NCBI RefSeq assembly: GCF_003097615.1
Contig: NZ_QCZG01000020.1
Location: forward strand, 1 to 64,000
Length of the DNA stretch: 64,000 bases
Direction of reading: 5' to 3'
Source: Pueribacillus theae
GTDB taxonomy: Bacteria > Bacillota > Bacilli > Bacillales > UBA6769
Shown in pieces: positions 1 to 10,237 of this stretch. The notes below the pieces were generated by a model. The model was given only the letters and a program-made list of their open reading frames with translations. It was not told the origin of the DNA and searched no databases. The first letter of the stretch is position 1, and each line of letters starts with the position of its first letter. The translations under genes were made by a program, and so were the position numbers.

Positions 1-448
1 TTATCTAGACTACTTGATAAATAAGCATTACTAGGACATCAATGAATTTCTATGAATAATTCAGGTTTAATTAACAGTTGGCTTGAGTTAGCCAATTATT
101 GAAAATAAGGTTAATTATGCGAGGGTCGGATCTAAAATTCCGATCCTTTTTGATTCTTGAATAAACTTGGCAAATCGTTCTCAATTCATATAAAAAAATA
201 GCCATATGGCTTTGTCGCCCAAATCATTGTTTCCTTCTATGGTTTTATATGGGGCAGGGAATTTACTTGTAGGCTGTTGCCTAATGTTGTCACCAAAATG
301 GATTCCTGCTGCTTATCGTTGGAAAAATTTTGTTGATTAGTTTTCAGTGGCTGGAAATTATCTCTGATTTTCTATATCGATTAATCATAATCATTCCATA
401 GCCAGCATAACCTGTACTGTACCTAGTCGGTTGAAAGGAAGTGACTAA
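1..448. other. Intergenic region upstream of spoVID
   Basis: No coding region with a ribosome binding site is visible here. The only clear structure is a terminator-like hairpin at 123-155 that probably ends a gene outside the window. Just before spoVID, CATAAT (385-390) and CATAACCT (405-412), 14 bases apart, loosely resemble a sigma-E promoter. That would suit a sigma-E-dependent coat morphogenesis gene, but the match is weak. Confidence 0.5.
123..155 (+). terminator. Rho-independent terminator of an upstream gene
   Basis: GGGTCGGA pairs with TCCGATCC (8 bp with one G-U pair) across a short A+T loop and is followed by TTTTT. The gene it serves lies left of the window. Confidence 0.7.
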
Positions 449-1564
449 ATGATGGATAGTCTTTTACATTTTACAGTGGAAGAATCGGTATGGTTTAGAA
501 AAGGAGAAGAAATTGAAGATATTTTATCCGTCTCGTTAGAACCTGAAATTACTGTCGAAGAGGACGGCGATTATGTATTCATTAAAGGTGAGCTTAGATT
601 GAACGGTGAATTTCGTATTTTAGAGAATAACAACGATTTTGATGACAGCGATAATGAACAACTTTCATTTCGAACTGTACAAGACATCAGGGTTCAAAAT
701 GATGGGACAGCTGAATTTAATCACCGGTTCCCGGTAGAAATTACGATCCCGGTTGAAAGAGTCGATCAGTTGGATGATGTTTATGTCGTTGTCAATTCAT
801 TTGATTATCATTTACCTAATGAGCAATGCTTTCAATTGACAGCGGAACTCGCGATTTCTGGAATCAAAGGAGAGAGCACATCAAAATTTAATGAAACGAA
901 AGAAATCGAAAACGATAACAGGCTCGAGCCATTTGAAAAAATGAAAGAACTCTATTTATCTGACAAATCCTCCTTTGAAATAAATATAAAGGAGCAAGAT
1001 GTTGAGATGGAAAGAGAAGAAGAGAATGAAACGAATGACAACCTAGAAAAGCGGGAGGTATTGGAACAAACCCCGCAAATTGAACTGAAAGGCCGAACGG
1101 AAGAAGAAGAAAAAGAAACGTACAAGCAATTCGATCAAGCGTATCAAAATGATAACGATGCGTTACTATCGCTAAGCAATGCTGCTGACCGGGCAAGTGA
1201 GGACAAAGACATAGACATTCCAATGGATTTTCATGAAGATCAGGAAGAAGCTGAAGGAATTGACGACGTTGTAAATAGGGAAGAAGAGATCGTAACGAGT
1301 GAAGAAGAAATAGAAGAAGAGGAAACAGCAAAAAAGGAACCTCGAAATGAAAATGCATTATATCTTACTAAAATGTTAACGAGGGACGGTGAGGAATTCT
1401 CGAAACTTCGAATGCGAATCATTCAGCCAGGCGACTCTCTTGATTCGATTGCTGAAGTCTATGAGTTACAGCCGAGCCAGATCGCGAGAGTAAATCGGCT
1501 CGAACGTGAAGAAGTGGAAGAAGGTCAAATCTTATATATTCCGGTTAAAAAAGCAGGAAAATAA
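449..1564 (+). CDS. spoVID: Stage VI sporulation protein D, spore coat morphogenetic protein
   Basis: SpoVID is needed for the coat to encase the forespore; in B. subtilis it partners SpoIVA and SafA. The N-terminal 130 residues have the family's beta-rich domain (FTVEESVWFRKGEEIEDILS near the start). Residues about 155-310 form a long Glu/Asp-rich, low-complexity linker, and a LysM-like domain closes the protein (IQPGDSLDSIAEVYELQPS, then ARVNRL). At 371 aa it is much shorter than B. subtilis SpoVID (about 575 aa), the difference falling in the linker. The start follows AAAGGAAGTGA; a second ATG follows immediately. Its partner SafA is encoded 25 kb downstream. The usual next gene, ysxE, is missing here. 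Confidence 0.9.
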   Translation: MMDSLLHFTVEESVWFRKGEEIEDILSVSLEPEITVEEDGDYVFIKGELRLNGEFRILENNNDFDDSDNEQLSFRTVQDIRVQNDGTAEFNHRFPVEITIPVERVDQLDDVYVVVNSFDYHLPNEQCFQLTAELAISGIKGESTSKFNETKEIENDNRLEPFEKMKELYLSDKSSFEINIKEQDVEMEREEENETNDNLEKREVLEQTPQIELKGRTEEEEKETYKQFDQAYQNDNDALLSLSNAADRASEDKDIDIPMDFHEDQEEAEGIDDVVNREEEIVTSEEEIEEEETAKKEPRNENALYLTKMLTRDGEEFSKLRMRIIQPGDSLDSIAEVYELQPSQIARVNRLEREEVEEGQILYIPVKKAGK

Positions 1565-1568
1565 AATT

Positions 1569-1772
1569 TTAAAACCACTCCAGAGCTAAACAAAGCGTAA
1601 TCGCTGCAAAAACCAATAAAAGAACTACGTCCAAAGCGGTTGGAAAAAAGAGTGTCCGAATCAACTGGAAAATGACGAGAGGCAAACAAACTTGTGCAGC
1701 AATGTCTCGAATTGTTAATACCCAAGGCGGATATTTCAATCGGCGGTAATACAATTTCTTTCTCCCAAACAT
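1569..1772 (-). CDS. Small membrane protein of unknown function
   Basis: A 67-residue protein convergent with spoVID. The start chosen is the ATG at 1772, preceded on its own strand by GGGAGG six bases upstream; an upstream in-frame ATG lacks such a site. It has a basic N-terminus (FGRKKLYYRRLKYPP), then two hydrophobic stretches (about 20-40 and 45-66) that could be membrane helices, ending LALEWF. I do not recognise the family. The good ribosome binding site and the clean fit between spoVID and the valS promoter argue for a real gene. Function unknown. Confidence 0.6.
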   Translation of the reverse strand: MFGRKKLYYRRLKYPPWVLTIRDIAAQVCLPLVIFQLIRTLFFPTALDVVLLLVFAAITLCLALEWF

Positions 1773-1832
1773 AAAGCACCCTCCCGCAGCATTTTTTACA
1801 GTATATGTGAGGAATAACAAATGGTTCGCGAC

Positions 1833-1861
1833 TTGACGATTCCCTCTACTATAGGTAAAAT
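1833..1861 (+). promoter_or_regulatory. Sigma-A promoter of the valS T-box transcript
   Basis: TTGACG (1833-1838), a 17-base spacer, and TAAAAT (1856-1861) make a good housekeeping promoter just ahead of the T-box leader. Transcription should start near 1868. Confidence 0.75.
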
Positions 1862-1874
1862 TTGAATAAATTAA

Positions 1875-2137
1875 TGATTATAAAAAGCAACGAGAGGGAA
1901 GAGTAAGTGAAGAGCGCCTTATAGAGAGAGAAATCATCTGCTGAAAGATTTCTTAAGGTAAGCGTCATTGAAGTCGCCCTTAAGCAGTTTCTTTGAAAAT
2001 TATCTACAAGTTCTCTTTAATGAGTAAAAGAAACCGGTCAAGCCGTTACCCGAACAAGAGTACAGTTAACACTGTGAAAAAAGGTGGCACCGCGGAATCT
2101 TTCGTCCTTTACGGATGAAAGTTTTTTTGTTTTTTGC
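1875..2137 (+). promoter_or_regulatory. T-box leader controlling valS
   Basis: This leader should read uncharged tRNA-Val and allow valS transcription when valine charging is low. The hallmark T-box AAGGTGGCACCGCGG lies at 2081-2095, followed by a terminator stem (CTTTCGTCC/GGATGAAAG, 2098-2121) and a T-run. The 5' part shows the AGAG...AGTA pattern typical of stem I. A GTC triplet in GAAGTCGCC (about 1970-1978) is a plausible valine specifier, but I did not fold the leader. The context directly upstream of valS supports the assignment. Confidence 0.9.
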
Positions 2138-2217
2138 CCTTGTATTATGCGCACCCGCGGGTCGATTTACCTTCCGAGAAGCGGTTCAAAGATGTGATTA
2201 CGAAATGCATAAGTTTG

Positions 2218-2290
2218 CACCTGCGTCTAACTAGCCTATGCTCCGCTGTAGGCTTCCTCGGTGCAAGGCAACAAAGATGCAGAGTCAAGT
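2218..2290. repeat. Degenerate copy of an intergenic repeat module
   Basis: The stretch with ACCTGCGTCTA, TGCTCCG and TTCCTCGGTGCAA resembles the interior of the larger repeat at 8487-8838 (ACCTGCGTCTA, TGCTCCG, TTCCTCGGCGCAA). It sits in the roughly 270 bases between the T-box terminator and the valS start, which holds no gene. Confidence 0.45.
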
Positions 2291-2406
2291 AGTCGCCTTT
2301 CTAACGAAAAAAGGTTCTCTCCAGGCAAAATCGCCCCGCTAATATCCATTAAATAAGGACAAGCTTACATTCAAAAGTAAATAAACGTGACGGAGGAAGA
2401 ATTATT

Positions 2407-5034
2407 ATGGAAATGCCGAAAAAGTATAATCCGAAGGAAACAGAATCAAATTGGTATGCCTATTGGCTTGACGGAAGGTACTTCGAAGCGACAGGCGACA
2501 AGAATAAAAAGCCTTATACCATCGTTATCCCGCCGCCAAATGTTACCGGAAAACTCCATTTGGGACATGCATGGGATACGACCCTTCAAGATATGCTCAC
2601 GAGAATGAAACGGATGCAAGGGTATGATGTGCTATGGCTGCCGGGTATGGACCATGCCGGGATTGCGACACAGGCAAAAGTTGAGGAGCAGCTGCGTAAA
2701 GAAGGATTAAGCCGCTATAATTTAGGACGTGAAAAGTTTTTGGAAAAATCGTGGGAATGGAAAGAGGAATATGCCGATTTTATCCGCAAGCAGTGGGCGA
2801 AGCTCGGCCTTGGCCTTGATTATTCCCGCGAGCGCTTTACGCTTGACGAAGGGCTTTCAAAAGCCGTTCGAGAAGTGTTCATCAAGCTTTATGAAAAAGG
2901 GCTTATTTACCGCGGAGAATATATTATTAACTGGGATCCAGAAACGAAAACGGCTTTATCTGATATTGAAGTGATTTATAAAGATGTCCAAGGCGCCTTC
3001 TATCATATGAAATACCCGTTAGTTGATGGAACAGGGTCTATTGAAATCGCCACAACAAGACCAGAAACAATGCTTGGAGATACGGCTGTAGCCGTCCATC
3101 CTGACGATGAGCGCTATAAGCATTTAATCGGAAAAAAAGTAATGCTTCCCATTGTTAACCGTGAAATTGAAATCGTCGCGGATGACTATGTTGATATGGA
3201 TTTCGGCTCAGGAGCGGTAAAAATTACGCCTGCCCACGATCCGAACGACTTTGAAATCGGGAACCGCCACAACCTCGAAAGAATACTTATCATGAATGAA
3301 GATGGCACAATGAATGAAAACGCCGGTCCTTACCAAGGGCTTGACAGATTCGAATGCCGTAAAAAAATTGTCGAGGATTTAAAGGCGCAAGGAGTATTGT
3401 TTAAGATTGAGGAACATCTTCACTCCGTTGGCCATTCAGAACGAAGCGGTGCAGTCGTAGAACCTTATTTATCAACGCAATGGTTCGTGAAAATGGAACC
3501 GCTCGCGAAGCAGGCGATTGAACTCCAAAAATCGGAAGGGAAAGTAAACTTTGTTCCTGAGCGCTTTGAAAAAACATACCTTCGCTGGATCGAAAACATT
3601 CGCGACTGGTGCATCTCAAGGCAATTGTGGTGGGGACACCGGATTCCTGCATGGTATCACAATGAAACAGGCGAGATTTATGTAGGGCATGAGGCGCCAG
3701 AAGATAGCGAAAACTGGCATCAAGATGAAGATGTGCTAGATACATGGTTCAGTTCGGCACTTTGGCCTTTTTCAACGATGGGTTGGCCTGATGAAGATGC
3801 AGATGATTATAAACGCTTTTATCCAACAGATGTTTTAGTGACAGGGTATGACATCATTTACTTTTGGGTTGCCCGCATGATTTTCCAAGGCATCGAGTTC
3901 ACTGGAAAAAGGCCATTCAACGATGTGCTTATTCACGGCCTTGTTCGTGATTCGGAAGGCAGAAAAATGAGCAAGTCGTTAGGCAATGGCGTTGACCCGA
4001 TGGAAGTGATTGACAAATACGGGGCAGACGCGCTTCGTTATTTCCTCGTTACCGGAAGTTCACCAGGCCATGATTTGCGTTTTTATTGGGAAAAAGTTGA
4101 AGCGGCATGGAATTTCGCCAATAAAATTTGGAACGCATCGCGATTTGCCTTAATGAACATGGATGGATTAAAATATCGTGACCTTGATTTGTCTGGAGAA
4201 AAAACGTTGGCTGATCAATGGATCTTAACGAGATTGAACGAAACGATTGAAGAAGTGACAAACTTAAGTGAGAAATATGAGCTTGGTGAAGTCGGAAGCA
4301 AGCTCTATCACTTTATTTGGGATGATGTCTGCGACTGGTATATCGAAATGGCCAAGCTTTCGTTATATGGTGACAATGAAGATGCAAAGAAAACGACAAG
4401 ATCTGTCCTTTCTTATGTTTTGGAGAAAACGATGTGCCTCCTCCATCCGTTTATGCCTTTCATTACGGAAGAAATTTGGCAGCATTTGCCCCATGAAGGA
4501 GATTCGATAACCGTTGCGAAATGGCCTGAAAAACAAAATGAATGGCATAACCCTGATTCGTTAGAAGAAATGAAACTCATTCAAGAGGTTATCCGTTCAA
4601 ACCGAAATATACGAGCAGAGATGAATGTTGCGCCAAGCAAACCAATTGCCATGGAAATCAAACCGCTTACTGAACAGGCGGAAGCAACACTTCAAAAAAA
4701 TGAATCGTATATTAAACGTTTTTGCCATACGAGCAGCCTCGTGATTTCAAAAGAAGCGAAAGCACCTGAAAAGTCTGTAACTCAAGTGATAACCGGTGCT
4801 GAAATTTACTTGCCGCTTCAAGATCTAATTAATCTTGAGGAAGAAATAAAAAGATTGAATAAAGAATATGAAAAATTAACAAAAGAAGTGGAACGTGTCC
4901 AGAAGAAACTTTCGAATGAAGGATTTACAAAAAAAGCGCCAGAAAAGATTGTTGAAGAAGAGAGACAGAAAGAACGAGACTATATTGAAAAACGCAAGCT
5001 AGTAGAGAAACGAATCAAAGAGTTACAAGGTTAA
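2407..5034 (+). CDS. valS: Valyl-tRNA synthetase
   Basis: Charges tRNA-Val; a cytosolic class I synthetase. The HIGH motif appears as HLGH in [14 protein letters not shown] (about residues 45-58) and the KMSKS loop as [10 protein letters not shown] (about 519-528). The CP1 editing domain lies between them ([19 protein letters not shown]). The C-terminus has the Lys/Glu-rich coiled-coil arm typical of ValRS. Length 875 aa matches the family (880 in B. subtilis). The start follows GGAGG. Regulated by the T-box leader upstream; folC follows within a few tens of bases, so they are probably co-transcribed. Confidence 0.98.
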   Translation: MEMPKKYNPKETESNWYAYWLDGRYFEATGDKNKKPYTIVIPPPNVTGKLHLGHAWDTTLQDMLTRMKRMQGYDVLWLPGMDHAGIATQAKVEEQLRKEGLSRYNLGREKFLEKSWEWKEEYADFIRKQWAKLGLGLDYSRERFTLDEGLSKAVREVFIKLYEKGLIYRGEYIINWDPETKTALSDIEVIYKDVQGAFYHMKYPLVDGTGSIEIATTRPETMLGDTAVAVHPDDERYKHLIGKKVMLPIVNREIEIVADDYVDMDFGSGAVKITPAHDPNDFEIGNRHNLERILIMNEDGTMNENAGPYQGLDRFECRKKIVEDLKAQGVLFKIEEHLHSVGHSERSGAVVEPYLSTQWFVKMEPLAKQAIELQKSEGKVNFVPERFEKTYLRWIENIRDWCISRQLWWGHRIPAWYHNETGEIYVGHEAPEDSENWHQDEDVLDTWFSSALWPFSTMGWPDEDADDYKRFYPTDVLVTGYDIIYFWVARMIFQGIEFTGKRPFNDVLIHGLVRDSEGRKMSKSLGNGVDPMEVIDKYGADALRYFLVTGSSPGHDLRFYWEKVEAAWNFANKIWNASRFALMNMDGLKYRDLDLSGEKTLADQWILTRLNETIEEVTNLSEKYELGEVGSKLYHFIWDDVCDWYIEMAKLSLYGDNEDAKKTTRSVLSYVLEKTMCLLHPFMPFITEEIWQHLPHEGDSITVAKWPEKQNEWHNPDSLEEMKLIQEVIRSNRNIRAEMNVAPSKPIAMEIKPLTEQAEATLQKNESYIKRFCHTSSLVISKEAKAPEKSVTQVITGAEIYLPLQDLINLEEEIKRLNKEYEKLTKEVERVQKKLSNEGFTKKAPEKIVEEERQKERDYIEKRKLVEKRIKELQG

Positions 5035-5054
5035 AGTGGATGGAGAGTGGTTGC

Positions 5055-6341
5055 GTGAAGACGTTGGATGAAGCAATGGATTGGCTAGGTTCCCTGCTGA
5101 AATTTGGTATAAAGCCTGGGCTGGAGAGAATGGAATGGATGCTTGAGAAACTTGATCACCCGGAACGGAGGCTGAAGTCAGTTCATGTTGCGGGTACGAA
5201 TGGAAAAGGATCGACGGTCGAGTTTCTAAGCCAAATCATGATGGAAGCCGGGCATGAAGTTGGCACATTCACATCTCCTCATGTTTTGAAAGCAGCGGAT
5301 CGGATTGCTGTAAATGGCGAGCCGATCCCAGATGATGTTTTTCTTACTCTTACAAATAAACTACGTCCTCTTGCCGAAGAGCTTGGTGAAACAGAATACG
5401 GGCAGGCGACCGAATTTGAAGTCATGACGATGATGGCAATCGTATATTTTGCCACAGTTGCCTATCCGGATGTCGTTATTTTTGAAGCCGGGCTTGGGGG
5501 TCGCCTTGATTCTACGAATGTGATTCACCCAATGGTTTGCATCATTACGAATATCAGCGAGGATCATACAGATGTACTGGGAGATACAATTGCTGACATC
5601 GCAAGGGAAAAAGCAGGGATCATAAAGTCAGGGGTTCCTGTTGTCACTGCGGCAGAGGGAGAAGCGTTATCCATTATTGAAAAAAGAGCAAAAGAAAAGT
5701 TAACGAAAACTTATCGGCTGGGACATGAGTTCCATGTTTTCAATGAACAATCATCTGCCGATGGCGAACGTTTTGATTTTCAGTCGCCATTTTCAAAGAA
5801 AGAGTCGCTCTGTATTTCTATGAAAGGGAAACACCAAGTTCAAAACGCTTCACTAGCCCTAATGTCACTTGATTATTTGTACTCTTTCTTTGGCTTGAAC
5901 GTTGAGTTCGAACATATTCAAAAAGGATTGAAAAAAGCAAAACTCAAGCTGCGGTTTGAAGAAGTAATGGAAAAGCCGAAACTGATTTTGGATGGTGCCC
6001 ATAATCAGGAAGCAATCGCGAAGTTAACGGAAATGATTTTAGATCGTTTTCCCAATGCGCATATCCATATTATTTTTGCCGCGCTCGAAACAAAAAATGT
6101 TAAAACAATGATTTCAAGTCTTGAAAAAGTTGCCGATGAAATGACATTTACGTCTTTCTCCCATAAAAAAGCGCACCGACCGGAAAAACTTCAATTATTT
6201 TCAACAATGGAGGCGACGAGAACAATCGACGATCCGAAGGAAGCCATTGATCAAGCGATTGCATCATCAGACGAAAACACGGTTATCATCGTAACAGGCT
6301 CTCTTTATTTTATTTCAGAAATTCACAATAGCATCCTGTGA
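5055..6341 (+). CDS. folC: Folylpolyglutamate synthase / dihydrofolate synthase
   Basis: Adds glutamates to folates in an ATP-dependent Mur-ligase-like reaction. The P-loop is GTNGKGST near residue 50; SEDHTDVLG follows in the central domain and LDGAHNQEA in the C-terminal domain. About 428 aa, normal for the family. I chose GTG at 5055 because GGATGGAGAG lies at good distance before it; ATG at 5040 is in frame but has only a weak site. The last residues and the stop codon fall inside an intergenic repeat end (6332-6367). Sits after valS and before spoIIB, as in B. subtilis. Confidence 0.96.
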   Translation: MKTLDEAMDWLGSLLKFGIKPGLERMEWMLEKLDHPERRLKSVHVAGTNGKGSTVEFLSQIMMEAGHEVGTFTSPHVLKAADRIAVNGEPIPDDVFLTLTNKLRPLAEELGETEYGQATEFEVMTMMAIVYFATVAYPDVVIFEAGLGGRLDSTNVIHPMVCIITNISEDHTDVLGDTIADIAREKAGIIKSGVPVVTAAEGEALSIIEKRAKEKLTKTYRLGHEFHVFNEQSSADGERFDFQSPFSKKESLCISMKGKHQVQNASLALMSLDYLYSFFGLNVEFEHIQKGLKKAKLKLRFEEVMEKPKLILDGAHNQEAIAKLTEMILDRFPNAHIHIIFAALETKNVKTMISSLEKVADEMTFTSFSHKKAHRPEKLQLFSTMEATRTIDDPKEAIDQAIASSDENTVIIVTGSLYFISEIHNSIL

Positions 6342-6367
6342 ATCTCCGGACTTTTTGAACAACCTCT
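6332..6367. repeat. Solo end of the GTTCAAAAA-type intergenic repeat
   Basis: The sequence from CATCCTGTGAATCTCCGG to TTTTTGAACAACCTCT matches the right ends of the repeats at 9031-9099 and 34765-34978. The TGA stop of folC (6339-6341) lies inside it. Confidence 0.7.
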
Positions 6368-6434
6368 AATCATAATTTTGCCAAGCTATCATATATTGAT
6401 CGTACAAGCTGTCATCAAAGGAGCGGGTACGACA

Positions 6435-7367
6435 ATGGAAAATAAACACCGGCAAATTACAATCGTTATTAACGGGAAAGAACAAATTGAGCGGATCGAG
6501 GATACAGAACATCACCACAATCGTTTTATTGAGGAAGTAACGCCAGAACAAAGTTATCCTATCGAAAACAGCCAGACGCCGGTATCGAAAAAAAAGAGAA
6601 AATGGCTGCGGGAAAGCAAAAAGAAATTGGCTCCAATAAAAAAGGTATGGCTATCCGCTGTTACAGCCCTTTTTATCGGCTCTACCTTTGGCATGTTAAT
6701 GTTAATGATGTTTACTGGCGAAAACTCAGGCATTGAAAATGTAGAAGGACAAGCAATGAAGCCTGAACTTCGGACTGCTGCCTCTCCAACATCGGCGTCC
6801 AATCTTAATTTAAAGCTTTATGTCATTCAAGGAGGAGCCTTTGAAACGAAAGGATCAGCGGAGAAGTTTTCAAATGCGCTAATAAAGAAAGGCTATGCAG
6901 CTGTGATTGATGAAACAGAAAAACCATTCCGAATGTATATAGCGATTGGAACAAGTGATGGGAAAATTGAAGCTCTTGCAGCCGAGTTTGAAAAGATCGA
7001 CCAAGAGACGTATACAAAAGAAATTGAAGCACTTTCTTCAGCCGAATTTGATAAAGAAAAAACGGTTCAATTCATTGAAGAGGGAAAGCAACTTCTCATT
7101 GATTTAATAAAAAACAAAGAAGCTTTATTTGACGGACAATTAAAGGGAAGCAGCCAGAAAAAAACTACTGAAAAACTTAAAAAATGGAAAGAAAAATGGG
7201 AACGCGCAAATAAAGATGACATTACATCAGGTTTCGCAGATGAATTATTACAGGCAGATGAAGCGATTACAGCAGCTCTCAATGAAAATAAAAAAACCGG
7301 ATGGAAAGCTGAGCAACATTTAATCACTGCTTTTATCGAATATAGGAAAATCGTACAAGGTGAGTAA
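6435..7367 (+). CDS. spoIIB: Stage II sporulation protein B, SPOR-domain membrane protein
   Basis: SpoIIB acts in septal peptidoglycan remodelling at the start of engulfment. The protein has a cytoplasmic N-terminus, a basic stretch (SKKKRKWLRESKKK), one membrane helix (about residues 72-96) and an extracytoplasmic SPOR-like domain (LKLYVIQGGAFETKGSAEKF onward). The C-terminus GWKAEQHLITAF resembles the family end. I chose ATG at 6435, which follows AAAGGAG at 11 bases and gives 310 aa (B. subtilis about 332); an upstream in-frame ATG at 6378 has no good site. Its position after folC matches B. subtilis and supports the call. Confidence 0.85.
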   Translation: MENKHRQITIVINGKEQIERIEDTEHHHNRFIEEVTPEQSYPIENSQTPVSKKKRKWLRESKKKLAPIKKVWLSAVTALFIGSTFGMLMLMMFTGENSGIENVEGQAMKPELRTAASPTSASNLNLKLYVIQGGAFETKGSAEKFSNALIKKGYAAVIDETEKPFRMYIAIGTSDGKIEALAAEFEKIDQETYTKEIEALSSAEFDKEKTVQFIEEGKQLLIDLIKNKEALFDGQLKGSSQKKTTEKLKKWKEKWERANKDDITSGFADELLQADEAITAALNENKKTGWKAEQHLITAFIEYRKIVQGE

Positions 7368-7404
7368 GCAAACCGTGATAAAATGGCGGTTTGCTTCTTT
7401 TTTT
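7368..7404 (+). terminator. Terminator after spoIIB
   Basis: GCAAACCG (7368-7375) pairs with CGGTTTGC (7387-7394), followed by TTCTTTTTTT. Confidence 0.85.
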
Positions 7405-7726
7405 AAATAAGAAAGCATAAATCGGCAATTCCCAATTTAATCCATTCGCACCTCGCATTTCCAACCTCCAAGAAAAGCCGCATTAACGAGTGAGTACTAA
7501 ACCGCTGTCTGCGCTATAAGGCTTGCCAATCGACAAGTTTTCTTTATTTAATGAATATGCTAAACTTTCATTAAAGAGCTTTTTTTGAAAAAATAGTACT
7601 CCATATCCCGCCTTCCGTTAGAGCAGGATCCTTCGTTTGTCAACACGTTCGATTTTACTCCATTTTTTCCACAACTAGAAACATTTTTCTATCAGTTTTC
7701 GTTTATTAAATAGAAGAGGTGACGCC
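7405..7726. other. Gene-free region between spoIIB and radC
   Basis: About 320 bases with no supportable coding region. In B. subtilis comC and maf lie between spoIIB and radC; neither is here and I see no recognisable fragments of them. Any promoter for radC must lie here, but I see no strong -35/-10 pair. Confidence 0.6.
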
Positions 7727-8416
7727 ATGGAAAAATTTCCTATTATGATTCGTGATGTTCCAGAAGAGGAGAGGCCGAGGGAAAGGCTTGTAAACAGGGG
7801 CGCTGCGGCGTTATCTAATCAAGAATTGCTTGCGATAATTCTCCGAACAGGAACTGTGAAAGAATCCGTTTTGGAAATTTCCCAACGCTTATTTATGCAT
7901 TTTGAAGGCTTGAGGCGATTAAAAGATGCTACGATTGAAGAATTGACTGAAATAAAGGGGGTCGGTGAAGCAAAAGCGGTTCAAATTCTTGCGGCGATTG
8001 AACTCGGCCAGCGCGTCTGGAATTTAAATCCAAGTGAAAAATACACGATTCGCTCACCAGAAGATGCTGCGAATTATGTAATGGAAGAACTGCGTTTTCT
8101 GAATCAGGAACACTTCGTGTGTGTGTATCTCAACACTAAAAACCAAGTGATACATAAACAGACTGTTTTCATCGGAAGCTTAAATGCATCGATCGTCCAT
8201 CCGAGAGAAGTGCTGAAAGAAGGGATTCGGCGTTCTGCTGCTTCCTTTGTATGTTTTCATAACCATCCGAGCGGCGACCCGTCCCCAAGCAAAGAAGATA
8301 TCGATGTCACGAAACGTTTAGCCGAATGTGGAAAACTTATTGGAATGGAACTGCTCGACCATCTTATTATCGGTGACAAAAAATATATTAGCCTAAAAGA
8401 AAAAGGCTATGTCTAA
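7727..8416 (+). CDS. radC: RadC family JAB-domain protein
   Basis: A 229-residue RadC/YsxA protein. The N-terminal helix-hairpin-helix region (LTEIKGVGEAKAVQI, about 78-92) precedes an MPN/JAB metal-binding domain with the signature HNHPSGDPSPSKEDI (about 178-192). The in vivo role is unsettled; the old DNA-repair name is historical and the domain suggests a metalloprotease fold. Start follows AGAGGTGACGCC. In B. subtilis radC also precedes mreB, but here a 700-base repeat-rich gap separates them. Confidence 0.95.
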   Translation: MEKFPIMIRDVPEEERPRERLVNRGAAALSNQELLAIILRTGTVKESVLEISQRLFMHFEGLRRLKDATIEELTEIKGVGEAKAVQILAAIELGQRVWNLNPSEKYTIRSPEDAANYVMEELRFLNQEHFVCVYLNTKNQVIHKQTVFIGSLNASIVHPREVLKEGIRRSAASFVCFHNHPSGDPSPSKEDIDVTKRLAECGKLIGMELLDHLIIGDKKYISLKEKGYV

Positions 8417-8486
8417 GCACAAGCCTTTCATATTCCCTTCCGAAAAATTTTCACAGTAAAATGCCACTTTTTGAGCGCTTCATAAA

Positions 8487-8838
8487 AGAGGTTGTTCAAA
8501 AAGCCCGGAGGCTTACAGGAGATAAGTCGGTTCGACGTTATCACAAGACGTGGTTTATTAGTCGAACTTCAATTAAGGCTGCGAATCTCTTCGCCAGCTT
8601 GCTTTTCCGCTCCTCAACTAATTGAAAGAAGCTATGTACCTGCGTCTACAAGCATTTTGCTCCGAAGCCTGATTCCTCGGCGCAACTCGCAGCGGATCGT
8701 AGAAGTATTGCTCGTCTCTTCGATGCTCAGAGCTACGCTTCCTCGACGGAGCCAGGATGGCGACATTTCAACGTTGGCTACAGAGACGCGGCCTGCCTTT
8801 AGTTGAAATATCCTCTCGTTGTCCTCCTTTTTGAATAC
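8487..8838. repeat. Intergenic repeat, long copy with GTTCAAAAA termini
   Basis: It opens with AGAGGTTGTTCAAAAA and ends with TTTTTGAATAC, so the ends are inverted repeats. It is collinear with the reverse complement of the copy at 34765-34978: both share CCCGGAGGCTTACAGGAG, GTTCGACGTTATCAC, GGCTGCGAATCTCTTCG, AGAGCTACGCTTCCTCGAC and CTCTCGTTGTCCTCC. This copy is about 140 bases longer in its middle. It lies between radC and mreB and contains a spurious 104-codon open frame. Confidence 0.85.
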
Positions 8839-9030
8839 AAAATAGAACTTTTTATATAAGTCGATTTTCTCCTATCATTTTCATGCTTTTTAAAGTATAA
8901 TCGAACTTGTTGATTATTTTTATCCTGCTCTAATGGAAGCTGGGATACTTTTGAGATTTGGGCACGGTTTTCGTCTTTAATTTGCTTTCACTCTTTGGGC
9001 ATAAAGGGCCCAATTTCAGCGAAAGAAAGG

Positions 9031-9099
9031 CCACGTCCTGTGGTCAACGTTCAAACCAACTCACATCCTGTGAGTCCCTGTAGTTTTTGAACAACCTCT
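9031..9099. repeat. Inverted end of the GTTCAAAAA repeat before mreB
   Basis: CCACGTCCTGTGGTCAACGT through TTTTTGAACAACCTCT matches the reverse complement of the first 68 bases of the repeat at 8487 with scattered differences. With that copy it frames a 613-base unit whose outer ends are inverted. Confidence 0.75.
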
Positions 9100-9122
9100 T
9101 TTAGGAATGAAGGGAGTTTTAA

Positions 9123-10160
<1,038 letters not shown>

Positions 10161-10237
10161 TTTTAACGACCGGAAGTTAGAACAAATCAAACCTCTATTC
10201 TCTAACTTCTAACCTCCAAATTGAAGTAGGTGTTTCC

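Noticed and set aside
888-1358. 156-codon minus-strand frame inside spoVID
   Set aside because: Leu/Pro/Phe-rich translation is the antisense of the Glu/Lys-rich linker of SpoVID.
8492-8806. 104-codon open frame between radC and mreB
   Set aside because: It lies wholly inside an intergenic repeat whose other copy has no such frame, and it has no ribosome binding site.
10161-10237. GAAGTTAGA/TCTAACTTC hairpin between mreB and mreC as a terminator
   Set aside because: No T-run follows and mreC is expected to be co-transcribed; it may be a relic of a short repeat instead.
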